Shown: positions 12,141 to 24,235, numbered from the stretch's first letter. The stretch is DNA of 64,000 bases from Hemicentrotus pulcherrimus (GCA_003118195.1 BEXV01000685.1:27036-91035); one strand, 5' to 3'. Numbers and translations: made by a program. The notes: a model not told the origin generated them from the letters alone.

Positions 12141-13959
12141 ACAGATAGAAACAGAGATACGGGCAGAGGAGAGTGGGAAAGAGCGTATAGCGGACACGTG
12201 ATATGCTATTTAATAGCCCTGTCAGTGTAGAACACAAATCCGCCATCTCTAATCCCATACATGCATTCGGCACATGGAGGATTTTTAATTAAAAAACTGG
12301 TAGGATGTATGAACGGTAGCAGGGTCGATACATGCCGGAATGCAGACATATACAACCGTGATCTGCTACTGTTATTGGGGCCTCTAGTTCCCGTAAACCT
12401 TGTTAAAAGAACGAACATCTGCATGTCCGATTGTACTCGCCTACTACACACGCGACAGACAAGAGCGGGTGATGAGAGAGAGTGAATAGAAAACAGAACC
12501 CAACCGAACACTTTTGACCATGGATATCATCATGTAATCAGATTGATTAAGATTTGAATACCAATTCGATTGATATTTTATTGAAAAGCACTCGCCCGCA
12601 GCCTGGAGTAAGATAGGAGCCTAAATTGAATTGCATTATCCGGTAATTGAAGTCAAATTTGTGCTCATTTAGCACTTCATACAACAGCGCCCTGTATATC
12701 TACCACAAGAAAGGGAGATCGGGACTTTTTTTCTCTGGAGGGGAAAAAAGGAGACTAGCAAATTGTCAAAACGATCCCTGAAAACAGGCTCACGAATTGC
12801 TCCAATTATGAGGCCATTTCGACCCGATTTTCCTCACCACAAAGCAAGAGGGCCGGCGGTCCGCCATTCGTACAGTCTCCTATACGTTAACGTCGTAACG
12901 GCACCCGCCAGACTGGTGTAAGGCCATAGCAACGCAATCCACGATGTATGGGTCACCAAATTAGGACAAAATGAGCAATGCTAATCTAGAACATTGGCTG
13001 TCATCAAGGCAGCGTGATTGAAAACGTTTTAGTGAAGATCTGTGTTGCTAGCGGTGATTCAACCTCCATTTCCTCCCTCCTCAAAACCCTCAATGAGGAT
13101 AAATTGTTTCGACTAGTCGACGCTGGCCCTGAGATGTAATTAGTATTCATAAGAGGGTATACCACGGCGGCCAGCACGTGAGCAGGCATGCATTTTTGTC
13201 CATCGCTATTAACATTATTTTCGACGAACAGAAAAAAACATTGAGGAGAGGGAATTAGGATTTGTTTTTCCTCTTGAGACATCTTTACGCAGACGTATCC
13301 CTTTTTATTCGATTGATGGATCCAAAATCTTTTGCCAACTTTTCCCAGGGAAACAGAATCAAATTGAAATTGTAGATATAGAAACAGCAAGTACGTGGAT
13401 CACAAATCTTAAAACTCAATTTCAATTTTTAAAATAAAATGTACTGGCCACGCACAAACACGAATAAAGACACGAATTATTATCTGATTTGACGTTAATA
13501 CTAAAAGGTTCCATCTGTAAAGATATTACCAGATTGCAGTTTCTTTGAACTGATAAAAACTTTATTCAATTATCTTATTTTCCTACGTCTACTTGAGGAA
13601 TCTTCTACTAGGCCTACTTAAGACATTGTCATATTTTTATACGAAACAAATATCAAGACCTAGACATGTCAGACAGGAACTGTTTCTAGAATGATGAATA
13701 ACATGAAAAGAACATACGTGTTGTCTAAACTAACATCATTGAAACATCAACATGATCAAAGACCACTGTTCAAGGTCTAATACAGCTTGAACAAGACTTC
13801 ATGACACTAACCTGTTAAGCATGCAGTTTGGATATCCCATCAAGCTGACCCTTTACTATTAATTTATTTTAAAAATCTATTTTAAATCTTACATGAACTC
13901 ACAAGACGTCATCGCACTTTCGGCCATGACTGCTAACAAGTATGTTACAAGATGCCCGG

Positions 13960-14240
13960 ATGTTTCCCTGACCTTTGATATTCGGCGCGCTTAACTTCAA
14001 GGAGTCGTGCGCCCCATGCTTAATTACAACTTGCTTGTTACTTCATAATTGGATTAATTGAATTCCTGACAACGACAGACCTTTGCATATTGGGCAACTG
14101 CAATGTGGTTTGGTATATTTCCAGGCAATATTCGCGAAGGGGAGTGGGCCTGTAATTACGCGCCCCGTTTGAGAAGACTGGCACCGCCGTGAATGTTTCG
14201 TCCATTTATTCTAGCCACAGAGAGTCCCTGTCATTATCAT
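13960..14240. promoter_or_regulatory. Candidate intronic enhancer with homeodomain-like words
   Basis: This is a compositionally complex, repeat-free stretch with several TAATTA/TAATTG words (near 14020-14060 and 14150) and CpG-containing segments (GCGCGC near 13985, GCGCCCCG near 14160). No open frame is recognised. The regulatory call rests only on word content and the contrast with neighbouring low-complexity DNA. Confidence 0.15.
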
Positions 14241-14430
14241 ACACGTAGAGGATCAAAGATAGTAACGGGGGAGGGGAGAGTAAGAGCGGTCGGTGACAAA
14301 GTGGAACTTCTTACGTCCACTCTATCCCTTTGAAGAAACCGTCATGCCCAACAAAATGTGTTAAAGTACAGTCGGAAGATGGAGTCTGGGGTGTGTCAGT
14401 TGCACTTTTGGGGGAGTAAGGATTGTCTTT

Positions 14431-14450
14431 AAGGATGGCCGCCATTAATG
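14431..14450. promoter_or_regulatory. YY1-like site overlapping a TAAT core
   Basis: AAGGATGGCCGCCATTAATG holds two inverted ATGGC cores (a YY1-type GCCGCCAT) and an overlapping ATTAAT homeodomain word. It stands alone in AT-rich DNA. Confidence 0.25.
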
Positions 14451-15100
14451 AGACACTTCCGATGACTTACTTAATATAAATGTTGCACTCTTTCGTGGAT
14501 AATTATCTTAATGATTATTACAGAAAGAAATCGGCCTACCTACCCTAATCTTCCTTCTAGTAAAGACTTTTTGTTTTGATTTGTTTTTTAGCACTGTGCT
14601 GACTTCGGGAAATTTGTGTAGATTAGGGTAAAACGTCGTATGCTTAAACTGAAACAAAAGAAGGAAGATATCCAAGATTTTGTAATTGCAAGATCCTGAT
14701 AGACATTAAATCGTTTACCTAAACCCAGTTAACGCCCATTGAACAATTCTTATTCTCGCAAACCACTGATTCTGTTAAAAATCTGAGTCTTTTCTTTCCT
14801 GTATTGTAAACTTTGTACGGTAAATAGACTTGACATGCTATGCCAATGGGTTATTTAATATGTAACCTTTTTGGATGCAGTGGGTTCTATAGGAGCACGA
14901 TCTAGAACACCATCATATGCACTATCTGGTGTCATAATATTGAACAAGTGGTTACCCTTTGAAAATGGCTTAGGCCTTTATGCTATCGCGTTAACATGAA
15001 TGTACCATCGTTTCAGGGAATTACAGGCTTAACTCTTTTGCAGTGTCATGGCTGTTTTCATTTTCAGAGATCAAGTGTAAATTACACGTGTGGAATTTTC

Positions 15101-15131
15101 TATAAATAGCTGCACTTTTCAGTACAGTTCA
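15101..15131 (+). promoter_or_regulatory. TATA box candidate (TATAAATAG)
   Basis: TATAAATAGCTGCAC on the plus strand is a strong TATA match with a GC-containing 3' flank. About 160 bp downstream is CGCCATGG, a strong Kozak context, but the frame closes after 11 codons (MENGSSKLGED). No gene can be supported. Confidence 0.2.
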
Positions 15132-16355
15132 AACATTATTTTCCACCGCGATTTTTAATTTACATAAAATAAAACGGCATAACAAGTCATGAACTAGCCG
15201 GCAAGTTTCGAGCGCTCGGCTCGATCGCATCGTTCCGCTAATTTCAGCATCTTGTTTGAATCGCCATGGAAAACGGAAGCAGCAAATTGGGTGAAGATTA
15301 AGCGAACAAAAAACTGCGCCTGGAGTGAATTTTTTATTACAATAGCTCTGGCCCAGCCGGGTAAGCGCTTAGAGTTAGCTTCACCACGGTGATCGTTTGG
15401 TGTCTATTAAGTGAACCTATTTCGCAGCCTATTCGTCCCCCTTTATCTCTCATCTTGCCGCATGACGCCTGACAAAAAAGGGCTTTGGTGGGACTATAGT
15501 GGAGGTTATGATACTGCGCACGCGAGATCTTTACCTGATTAAGGGTTATTAAGGGGAAAAGTTGGTTCTGGAGTCAATGCACTTATGTCAACTGCCGTGG
15601 TGGTCGCAATACCTATGGCGTGTGCCATGCATACATTTTCAATGCACTGGCATGCGAAGGTAGGTATACAAGTTTCGTTGTGACCATAGACCAACACTGG
15701 TCCACGCCAATATCAATATACGGGATATTGCATCCGGGTATTTTGCATAAATCGATTCCTGGACTGCAGAAAGGGGGATCTGATATCAGAGGCAATGACT
15801 CATGAGAAAACGTGAATTCAGCTTTGGAAGGAAACGAAAAACTCTGTAGTATGCGGGATTGTTGTCATATGGTGCTTTAAATGGTTTTAAACGATAATTA
15901 TTATGCCTGATTCTTTATACATTAATCGAATAACAATTCATTTTCGCGAGTTCGAAACGTTTACTACTAACAATGGATGGATATTATTTCTGACATGATC
16001 TTATCATCTCGTTCGTTCCTGTTTCCATCTCACAATTCTCACCTTTATAATTAAGAGGCAAAGCAATATTTTGATTAATTTTATCAATCAATCAACCAAC
16101 TATTTATAAAGCCAATCTTGGATAAAAGGACATTTTATGGCAGCATGCGCTTTTGATTGGAGAAAACGCCATCGTAATCTTCGTACGATCTTTAGTAGAT
16201 AGTAACTTGTTAGGTTGCGTGTATTTCATACCGTATGCAATGGTGGTGATGATGGTGGAGCTCCCATACTGAATTTTGTGACCAACATTTGCGATAGGTA
16301 TAGTTTGTTTTGTCTCAGAGGAACAGTAACCCTTTCCAATAAAAATGCTAGAATG

Positions 16356-16385
16356 CCCCCCCCCCCTCTCTCTCTTTCTTTCCAA
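16356..16385. repeat. Poly-C joined to (CT)n
   Basis: A poly-C run of about 11 bases is followed by CT units and TTTC. Confidence 0.85.
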
Positions 16386-16574
16386 CATGTCCCAGGTTTT
16401 TTTTTTCTTCACATCTCCAAAATTTTCTCCGTATTACTTCTTCAATGTATTGTCTGGTTATTCAATCACTTTGCATCAAGAACATTCCTCTCTACATTAT
16501 GACTCCAAAAGACCAAAATACAGAAATGTCTCTCCAGAACATCTTTTTAAGAGAGAGATGGAAAAACAAAGGGT

Positions 16575-16598
16575 GTTACCAAGGTCACCATAGCAACC
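16575..16598. promoter_or_regulatory. RFX X-box with an extra half-site
   Basis: GGTCACCATAGCAACC (16583-16598) is a good X-box match. A further GTTACC half-site lies at 16575-16580. It sits about 150-400 bp from the CpG-rich block at 16740-16990. Confidence 0.4.
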
Positions 16599-16739
16599 TT
16601 AGTAAATGAAACTCTATTTTCCTCCTGACATCTCTCCTATAGAAAGACAAGAAATAATGCAAATGGGCTCTCTTTCATTCATTCTTGAGAGAGAGAGTGA
16701 TGAAGAGAGATTGGTGAAGAGGAGTTGCTGTGTAGCTGT

Positions 16740-16990
16740 GTCAACACAAGACTATGCGAGTTTGTCCCGCGGAGCTGAGGCGCTCGTTGCTCCTACCGCT
16801 CGGCCGTGTAAAGTGTCGTGAAGCTCGCCTGCGGGCTGAGAACTGCACGATCACCAGTCTATCAGTGAAGCAGAGACGTAAAGATATGGTGACAATCTTT
16901 CCCCTCAGCTCAAGCGCTGATTGGCCATTCGTCTCTCTTGTGATGCCACCATAGTGACTCATTTGCATAACAAAAACATCACCTGGTCGT
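16740..16990 (-). promoter_or_regulatory. Candidate promoter: octamer/AP-1, CCAAT and CpG-rich block
   Basis: In minus orientation an octamer ATGCAAAT (16968-16961) overlaps TGAGTCA (AP-1, 16961-16955) by one base. A CCAAT box follows at 16924-16920, then about 180 bp of CpG-rich sequence. This order fits a minus-strand promoter. No recognisable coding exon follows; a 75-codon minus frame inside it (16741-16968) has no familiar motif. It lies inside the presumed Lmx1 intron, so an enhancer is equally possible. Confidence 0.3.
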
Positions 16991-19287
16991 CATTAGACAG
17001 GTTGAACACGGCCCGTGTTTCTTCGTGTCGTCTAGTATGACATGACAAAAATGCTCAACAGAAACATTTTCAACAACTTCCGTGGGCGTCAAATGGGCCT
17101 TCTGTCCTGATGTAGGGTCATTACTACAATACTTCAAATCAATACTTGACGTCAGAAGAAGCGCAAAAAATCACTTGATTTTAAACGTCATCAGTACAAA
17201 AATCCATACCATACATTCAAACGCATATACAGAGACTTATTAAGTTATTAAGAGTCGATACTTTAAACATACCATCTAAAATCACCGAACCCATTTTAGA
17301 TAGAAACTAAAATTGCCAAATTGGCATCATCATAAACGTATTCAAAATGTTTTCACATTTTTTATATTGACCACTGAGCTTAAACATTCTAATTTAGTCT
17401 ATAGACCTCTTAATTGTATTGTTTTACTCTGATATGACGTCACAGATAGTCATTTAGGACAGTGATGCATATTGGGAAACGTTGACTTCGCACCAAGACC
17501 TGTCAACACCGACCGTATTGCCTGATGACATACAACCGCTGCACATAGATTCGGTTGCCCCTCGATGAGCAAGAACCTTGTTTAGAAAGACAACAAACTT
17601 TCGCTCATCCCTCTGTATATTGTGTTCTATCTCCTAACAGGTAGCTCACAGTCGTCGGATTTTAGTGGTCAAAGACCGTGAAATTAAACCGAGAGCCGTC
17701 CGGAACATTAAACAAACATCAAACTGTAACCGTTTGAGAAGAAAGACAGAACAGTCGGTGTAGGTTTGTATCGAATTCTATCATTACGGTCAAAAGGATG
17801 TGATGAAGACTGACACTGTTGGTTCCTCAATTCGTACCTTGCACTTTCCTGCCGAGCTCTTTGGACAAAATGTTACAGAGATTTCTTCCGATTATGACAT
17901 CTACAGTACAGGTCATGCCGTTTAAATATGTTTGAAATCAATATCCTTACGTTACAAGCCTAGAGAGAAGAGGATAACATATTATAATAACTTCAACTTC
18001 AAAAGTATTATAATGTCTAAGAGCAAGTATAAAGAGTCAGGCATTCTATTAATAGAGCTATGATGCTGTAAGTTCTTTACTAGATAAGGAATACATGTTA
18101 ATTTCAATCTATTTTATGTAATATATGCTCATGCCTGATTAATGAAACAGAATTGAACCTACGTTCCTAATAAACAAATATTATTCCCATTTATGTTTGA
18201 TCCATATTGTAATCTTAACCTTAGACTCAAGTTTTAAATAAAGAGCCTACATCATAGATACTATTTTAACATTCAAGCTGTTAAACCGTCATCCATTTTA
18301 ATGTGAAAGCCACCAAAGCAATGCGCTGCGGGTGGGTATTGCATTCTGTTTTCCCTGAACACTATGTCGCGAAAGAAAATGAAGCTAAAGTGGCGCCTAC
18401 TTCTTAAACCCTATATCCTACGTCGGGTTGCACTGCATGTACGTCTATCCTCGCCAAGGCCTCTGGCTCCTGCAATATCATATTGCGATTGTGTTTTTGA
18501 CGGTATTGACTTTCGCGAAATATCGTGTGAGGGTCGCCTGTCAGTTCGCTGATTCCTTGGATACGTGTGTGACCCAAAGGCAAGGGAATGATGGGTGAAA
18601 AAATGAACACGAATCAGCTAAAAATGTATCAATCATTTTCTAGCCGTTAGAGAACAAGATGGCGGAAGCCCGGTTGGGTTTGATTTTGGCGAAGGTTGAG
18701 GTAATGGCTCCGGTTGGTTAACCTTAATTGAAATGGTTGCAAACAATCAAGTAGTTAAATAGCCATGGTTATCATAAACGTGTGACCTTTGACATTAGCT
18801 TCCAGACAATAGCGAAGTCAAATGAATTCATACGAAGAGAGACTAACTCTATTTAAAAATGATTTATCGACTTGATATCATAAATTTTTCACATTCTAAC
18901 CATGATTTGGATGGATTTTCATAATTATGGCAGCCTAAAGAATATGTAAAAGAGAACACCAATTTACTTGTGTTTTGCTAATTTTTCATTAGATTGTTGC
19001 AAAACTCCTATAATAATCATTGAAGCTCTCCTATAATACCTATATACGAAGTAATGAGGAATGGGTATCTAGGCTGTCAATAATGTATAAAATAATGATG
19101 AAAAGCGAGCGGATTTGGCGGTATCCGATGCAGACATGAGATAATGTTCGAGAGTTTCGACACCAGTTTCATATGATCCCGAGTAGGAATGTGAGATCTT
19201 GCCTTTGTAATCGACATGATCTCCCTCACTATATATTACTTTCCATATCTACTCCCTTTCCTCTTCTGCTTTCTTCCTCGCTTTATT

Positions 19288-19320
19288 TCTCTCTCTCTCT
19301 CTCTCTCTCTCCCTCTCCCC
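19288..19320. repeat. (CT)n microsatellite
   Basis: About 13 CT units followed by CCCTCTCCCC. Confidence 0.9.
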
Positions 19321-19532
19321 TCACCCACTCCTTTACTCTCTTTGTCTACAACAAAATTGCCTTCTCTATCGTTTTCATTTTGTATATTTTCTTTTCCCCT
19401 CCGTCGTTCTTTCTCCTGCGTCGCCCCCTTGCAAAACACTTCCATGATCAGATCGTAGTCAGATCGTATAGTGAGAGGTAAAAGCTTAACAGGACGGAGA
19501 AGATTTTTTTGACAGGGGTTGTAGGGACCATG

Positions 19533-19580
19533 CCCCCCCCCCCTCCCACCCTCGTATTTTTTTGGGGGGGGCGGGGGGTC
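19533..19580. repeat. C-run facing G-run foldback
   Basis: An 11-base C-run near 19533-19543 and G-runs at 19564-19571 and 19573-19578 are separated by about 20 bases. They could pair as a hairpin or form a G-quadruplex/i-motif. Confidence 0.7.
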
Positions 19581-20619
19581 GTTTGTTCAAAAATCATTCA
19601 CAGTTATCACGGGACAGTGGGAAATGGGGGAGTTGGTGTGTGACTCGAGACATAGGCAGAAATATACCGTACTTGACATCTTATCACTTCACTGAACAGG
19701 TAATAACTTCTCCAGGATTAGGACGTCAATGATTGCAGACAGTATTTATACTATCGGAAAGAATGGGATAATAAAGAGATAAATAAACGAAATATCGTCA
19801 AGAACAGAGTAGCCTGGGATTTCACCAACAGTCAAAGTATTACTCAGCACTTGTGTAATTATTATTGATCAGCACCTTGACATACTTTTAATACGTGCAT
19901 ATTATGTTTATGTGAATAGTGGTGAATGACATGGTACAGTCGCACACACTTTCGAGAAATCAAATTTCAAGACATTGTCAATTATTACTGTATTGCGTTC
20001 AGAAATCATTTTTGGATTACGTCAAACGTCATTGTCATTTGAATGCACATTTCAATGTTTGACGGAAAAGGCTACTGAAATTGCCGTGTGATGAGTACAA
20101 AGTATTTGCGATAATGTTCAAAATAGAAGGGGGAAACCTTTTTCATAAAAATATATATCGAAACTGTGAAGAATCAGTTTATCCACCAATGCAAAAAAAA
20201 AAGATAAAAAATTAAAGTATTATGTTCAGTATGCCCAAAGAGATCGTTGGTATGCCCAGGAGTTGAAGATTCATTCACATTATTGTGTTTGAATATGGGG
20301 GTGCGCGAGGGTGTGTGGAGCTATTTTTCTGCATTTTAACACCTCTTCATGTATAATTTAAGTCATCAATATTTGTACGTCCTGTGATAATAATGGATCG
20401 CTGATGACATGTATTAGTATAGTACAATACAAGCAATTATTTTTCCAAAGACAGAGAAATAGGCACTCAAGTTTCTGTCGTCATTCCAGAGCATCAAGCC
20501 GTCGATTTAGACATTTAAAAGTACAGTCTTCTTATATATTCCTCTGGAGAATGTAGAATATTATTTAAGGAGAGATAAAGAAGTAAAAAACGAAGAATAG
20601 CTGTGAGGCATCTCCCCAT

Positions 20620-20850
20620 GCAAGCTAAGGCTCGCCCTGTCACACCAGGGCGAAAAAACAGACGACTGTCTGTGCTCAGCACGGCTGGGTAGCGGGGTCG
20701 CTGCTCAAGCGTATCACTCGGTCGCACTTCGCTGGGCCAGGGCCGGCGGTGCAGCCATCCAGTGTTCCGCTCGGTAGCACATACCCTGCGGGGTGCATAG
20801 GCTCACGCGTGCTGAGCGCTTCTCGCTTTTCACTGAACGTCAAGTGAGAG
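20620..20850. other. CpG-rich block with a perfect short hairpin
   Basis: TCGCCCTG (20632-20639) and CAGGGCGA (20646-20653) form an exact 8-bp stem around TCACAC. The next 200 bases are GC-rich with many CG words (GGGCCAGGGCCGGCGG near 20735). It is not a tRNA or rRNA piece that I recognise. It could be a small RNA, a promoter block or a transposon end. Confidence 0.2.
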
Positions 20851-21762
20851 AGCTTTCTCAGAATACACCTGTCAATTCAGACTGGTTTTTAATGTTTTTA
20901 CATTTTCTTCATCATTTCTTTTCTTCTTTAGGAACGAGAAGTAAACAGGATTGGCATACCAAATGAAACTATAATGGACCGACAATGCATCTAATACGTT
21001 GGTGAAGTAACTTTACATCCATGTTTATTGTACAAATTGTATACGTATTTTCCTCAATTACGACTCGGCATGATTTTCGTCGTTTTTGGAATAATATATA
21101 TATATACTACTTTCGCAAATCGTTATCGGAAAACTTATTTTTTTTAAATATATCTATTGACAAACACAGTAGTAATCTCAAGCTATTCAACTTTAAACTC
21201 GCTGCTGTCCTTTATCACATAAGCATTGTTTCATACGCATATTGCATTAACATGATGTATGCTTTTACAGACAATGTCATTAATTTGTTATCTAATAATG
21301 CAGGAAGTAACGTGCACAATAGATACTTATGTTTTCTACCACCAACGTTAAATACATCAATCATTTCTTTTAATCATCACCTTCTGGAAGTAGATTGGGA
21401 TGATATAATATTTGATAGGCCTATTATTACTGAAAGATTCCTGAATTAAAATCATGATGACGATGTTTTATTTTTTAAACGACCCGAAAAAACCGTTTAC
21501 TTTTTTTTTTCTTTATACAAAGTATTTGTTTTGTATTGTTTTTGTTATTGTAAAACAAACAGGCTTTAAATTATCCAACATAAATAACAACAGCAGGCGA
21601 TTGTGACGCTCAGTTTACTGACGATATAAAATTGTAAGTTCATTAGTTCATTTGGAATCTTATTGTTTTAATGTTGATTGAGAGACTGTGCAAGTTTGCA
21701 ATAAGTTCATATCTTCGAAAGATAAACAAATTTCCTAAAGTTTGGTAACTATATATAATATG

Positions 21763-21768
21763 TTTATT
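21763..21768 (-). terminator. Candidate poly(A) signal AATAAA
   Basis: AATAAA on the minus strand lies about 260 bases after the stop codon of the 22028-22297 frame and would give a transcript of roughly 0.6 kb. The surrounding DNA is AT-rich, so the hexamer alone is weak evidence. Confidence 0.25.
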
Positions 21769-22027
21769 CTCTAGATAAACCTTTTACTTTTATGAGCCAC
21801 TAGGAGACAGACATACACTCAGAGACAAATTAAGACGGATTGAGAGAGAGATAAACTGTGTTGAAACATCTCTTTTTCAAGATTGCAAGATATGTGTCGC
21901 CTGATTATTTGCTGTCTCGTTAAAGACGTTTCTTCGTTCTCCGTTTGTCATCGTCATTTTCGTGCTCTTGCATGATAACTCGAGTTTGAGTGAGTATTAA
22001 GTAGTGATGTCACATTATTCTATATCT

Positions 22028-22297
22028 TTAGGATATTCTTCCGAATCCATGTTTATTGAATGGTAAATCTTTGAACAAGCGATAATAATCTCCCTCGCAT
22101 TTACAGTCACTAAGACATTCATCAAGAAATGCGACTTGTGTATCTCTGCCTTTGTTTCCCAGCCAACCAAAATGTTTATCTTTCTTTTCAGACGTATATG
22201 CACACGGGGGCCATCCATGCAAGCCGTGCTTCTCGTATTTGTCAAACCCCGACAATAGCAATATGCCACAGCCGAGTGCTAGATAAACTTTAATCAT
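22028..22297 (-). CDS. Candidate small secreted protein, 89 aa, four downstream cysteines, unknown family
   Basis: The minus-strand frame encodes 89 residues. Residues 1-17 look like a signal peptide: MIK, then a hydrophobic run containing YLALGCGILLLSG. The remainder is polar, with Cys32, Cys61, Cys65 and Cys67 (spacing C-x28-C-x3-C-x1-C), enough for two disulfides. Other landmarks are a GWPPC motif, FGWLGNKG around residue 43 and DECLSDCKCEGDYY at 59-72. The start is well placed: GCC before the ATG with G at -3, and an in-frame TGA 21 bases upstream. A TATA box lies about 56 bp upstream and AATAAA follows the stop by about 260 bp. It is inside the presumed long Lmx1 intron, on the same strand. 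I do not recognise the family. It could be a secreted effector or peptide, the first exon of a larger gene, or a chance frame; a second minus-strand frame overlaps it. Confidence 0.45.
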   Translation of the reverse strand: MIKVYLALGCGILLLSGFDKYEKHGLHGWPPCAYTSEKKDKHFGWLGNKGRDTQVAFLDECLSDCKCEGDYYRLFKDLPFNKHGFGRIS

Positions 22298-22315
22298 GGC
22301 GGTTTTGTTTTTCCA

Positions 22316-22410
22316 TCAATAGCCCACTGGACTTTAGACTGTGGGGAGACTGTATATAGCACGTGGAGGCTTGCTTTTCCAGGGACTCGCTTGGGCGTTT
22401 TATACGCCTT
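22316..22410 (-). promoter_or_regulatory. Candidate core promoter of the small secreted-protein gene
   Basis: On the minus strand TATATA is at 22358-22353, just after an E-box CACGTG at 22365-22360. A second TATA-type site, TATAAAA, is at about 22404-22398 inside a small inverted repeat (GGCG...CGCC). Either would place the cap site some 20-70 bases before the ATG at 22297. The TATATA core also reads in the plus direction, so orientation rests on the downstream reading frame. Confidence 0.35.
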
Positions 22411-23036
22411 GTTACATTGCTGTGGAGAGGGGATGCAAACAAGGATGCAAGACAATCAATCTTTGGAAATCAGTCTCCGCACTACACGGCAAGCAACAAG
22501 ATAAAAGTCATTATCACTGAAAGAAATACATCTTTTAAAATACACTTTGTCGGTGAATTGACAGTTTTGTACCACGAACAAAATATGTATTCGACGGGAT
22601 TTTTATTTTTGTTGTTGTTTTATGATCTCTACCATCGTAAAGACGGAAAAGTCATCATTTTAAAAGTTAATGTCGATTCTCCTTGGAATGTATAACGTGT
22701 TACTACACTAACGTGACCCCCAGACCTATAGTGAGTTTTCTATACATGTCTTAGGTCTTTTCTTAAAAACAAACATTCTTTCGCATGGAGAGATGACAAA
22801 AAACGAGGGGAAAAAATGTGAATGGAAGACATTTTTGGTGATCCAACCATATTGTAAGAATATGATTAAATGCAAATATTTCTTTCTCGCTGATGTAAGG
22901 TAAGAATGATTAGGATCAGGTGTGGATTAATATCAGAGCAGTTTCTCGCCTTGCTGGAAAGCGGTATAACGTTGAAGTCCTCGGTAAACACAACACATTT
23001 AGGTTAATGATGGACTTAGGAAGATCATTCTCTCGG

Positions 23037-23884
23037 TCACTCTCTCTTTCTCTCTCCCTCTCTTTCCCTTTTGCCGTACCTCTTTCTTCCTGTCTCACAT
23101 TTCTCCTTTCCTCTGATTCTTTTTGCTACTTTACTGCCACATAACTACTATGATTACATACAATTAAATAAAAGAACATAATCTCTGTGTTTGTGTGTGC
23201 GTTGTGATTGCTCTAAACATGTTATCTCATTCCCTTTCTCACTATTCAACTATGTTTTTGTACTTCACTTTGGCATTTCGTTCTATTCATGTTTTCTCGG
23301 TAATTTTTCATTACCAACTCTTTCTCTCACTTTTCCGGCCAATTTCACTTCTTCCTTCACCCCCTTTTGTATCTCTAGTATATCTCTCTGTCCTATATCC
23401 CTCCCCTCCCCCTCCTCTCTCCCTCTCTCTCTCTCTCTCTCCCTCCAGTCTCCTGAAACCTCCTCCTTCGTTATTCTTTCTCTAATTTTAGCCTTTCTCT
23501 CCTCTCTCACTTTCTCCAGCTCCCCATTTTTCATCTCTATCCCTCCCGATTTCTCTCTGACCTTCTCTCCATCTTTCTCTCCATCTCTCTCTCTCTCTAT
23601 CTCTAGCTCTCTCCATCTCTCTTCATCACTCTCGATCAGGTGTGAAATTCAGAATCGTCATGATCAGTCACCCCGTCACAAGGTTCTCACTTATCATCAT
23701 ATCTGGACCTCGGGTGATAAATGCCAGAGTCAATACGAGGGCCCTTCACTGTTACGCTGCCTCGGCTTATTACAAAATCTTCGTCGTCGTCCTCGTCCGC
23801 TTACAGGGTTCCCATTCACTTTATTAGAAAAATCCCTTTCTTTTCTTTCTTACTCCACAATACTGTTCGTGTCTCGTAGTCATT

Positions 23885-23924
<40 letters not shown>

Positions 23925-23987
23925 CCTCCCTCCATTTAATATACCATGCCTCACCCACCCCACCTCAGCATCATGTCTGTATCTCAG

Positions 23988-24026
<39 letters not shown>

Positions 24027-24092
24027 ATCTATCTATCTCATGTCTTACTCTTACTTAACATCGCGTCGTAAAATTGCCATCCATCTCTGTAA

Positions 24093-24126
<34 letters not shown>

Positions 24127-24235
24127 TTTCTTCCTTTGTTTGTTTCTATCTCGCTCTTTCTATCTCTCTCTCTCTCTCTTTAACTCTCTCTCTCTACCTC
24201 CCTCCCTATCTTTCTCTTACTATTGCTTCATATTT
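23037..24235. repeat. 1.2-kb pyrimidine-rich domain with many (CT)n arrays
   Basis: CT arrays occur at about 23037-23070, 23409-23447, 23560-23640, 23886-23932, 23990-24040 (with TATC units), 24093-24125 and 24160-24215, all with the pyrimidine strand on top. They are split by an ordinary stretch at 23641-23885. The 231-codon frame through it is leucine/serine-rich and not credible as a gene. Confidence 0.85.

Larger units (their letters stand above)
10269..22015. other. Non-coding DNA with scattered regulatory-looking sites
   Basis: Open frames here, such as 13004-13390 (minus) and 21021-21449 (plus), carry no recognisable domain. A possible tiny start exon (ATG at 18659, donor after 18700) is treated as a finding only. 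The individual blocks at 14 kb, 15.1 kb, 16.7 kb and 20.6 kb are listed separately. Confidence 0.5.

Noticed and set aside
15250..15302. Strong Kozak CGCCATGG start
   Set aside because: The frame closes after 11 codons and no donor is seen before the stop.
15615..15665. Short frame MACAMHTFSMHWHAK ending at an AAG|GTAGGT donor
   Set aside because: Only 15 codons, odd composition and no other support; probably chance.
22015..22269. Alternative 84-codon minus frame overlapping the candidate secreted gene
   Set aside because: Lacks a signal peptide and Kozak context; the overlapping 22028-22297 frame fits the promoter and start features better.
23191..23886. 231-codon plus-strand frame
   Set aside because: Almost all leucine, serine, phenylalanine and proline from CT repeats; overlapping frames are equally open.
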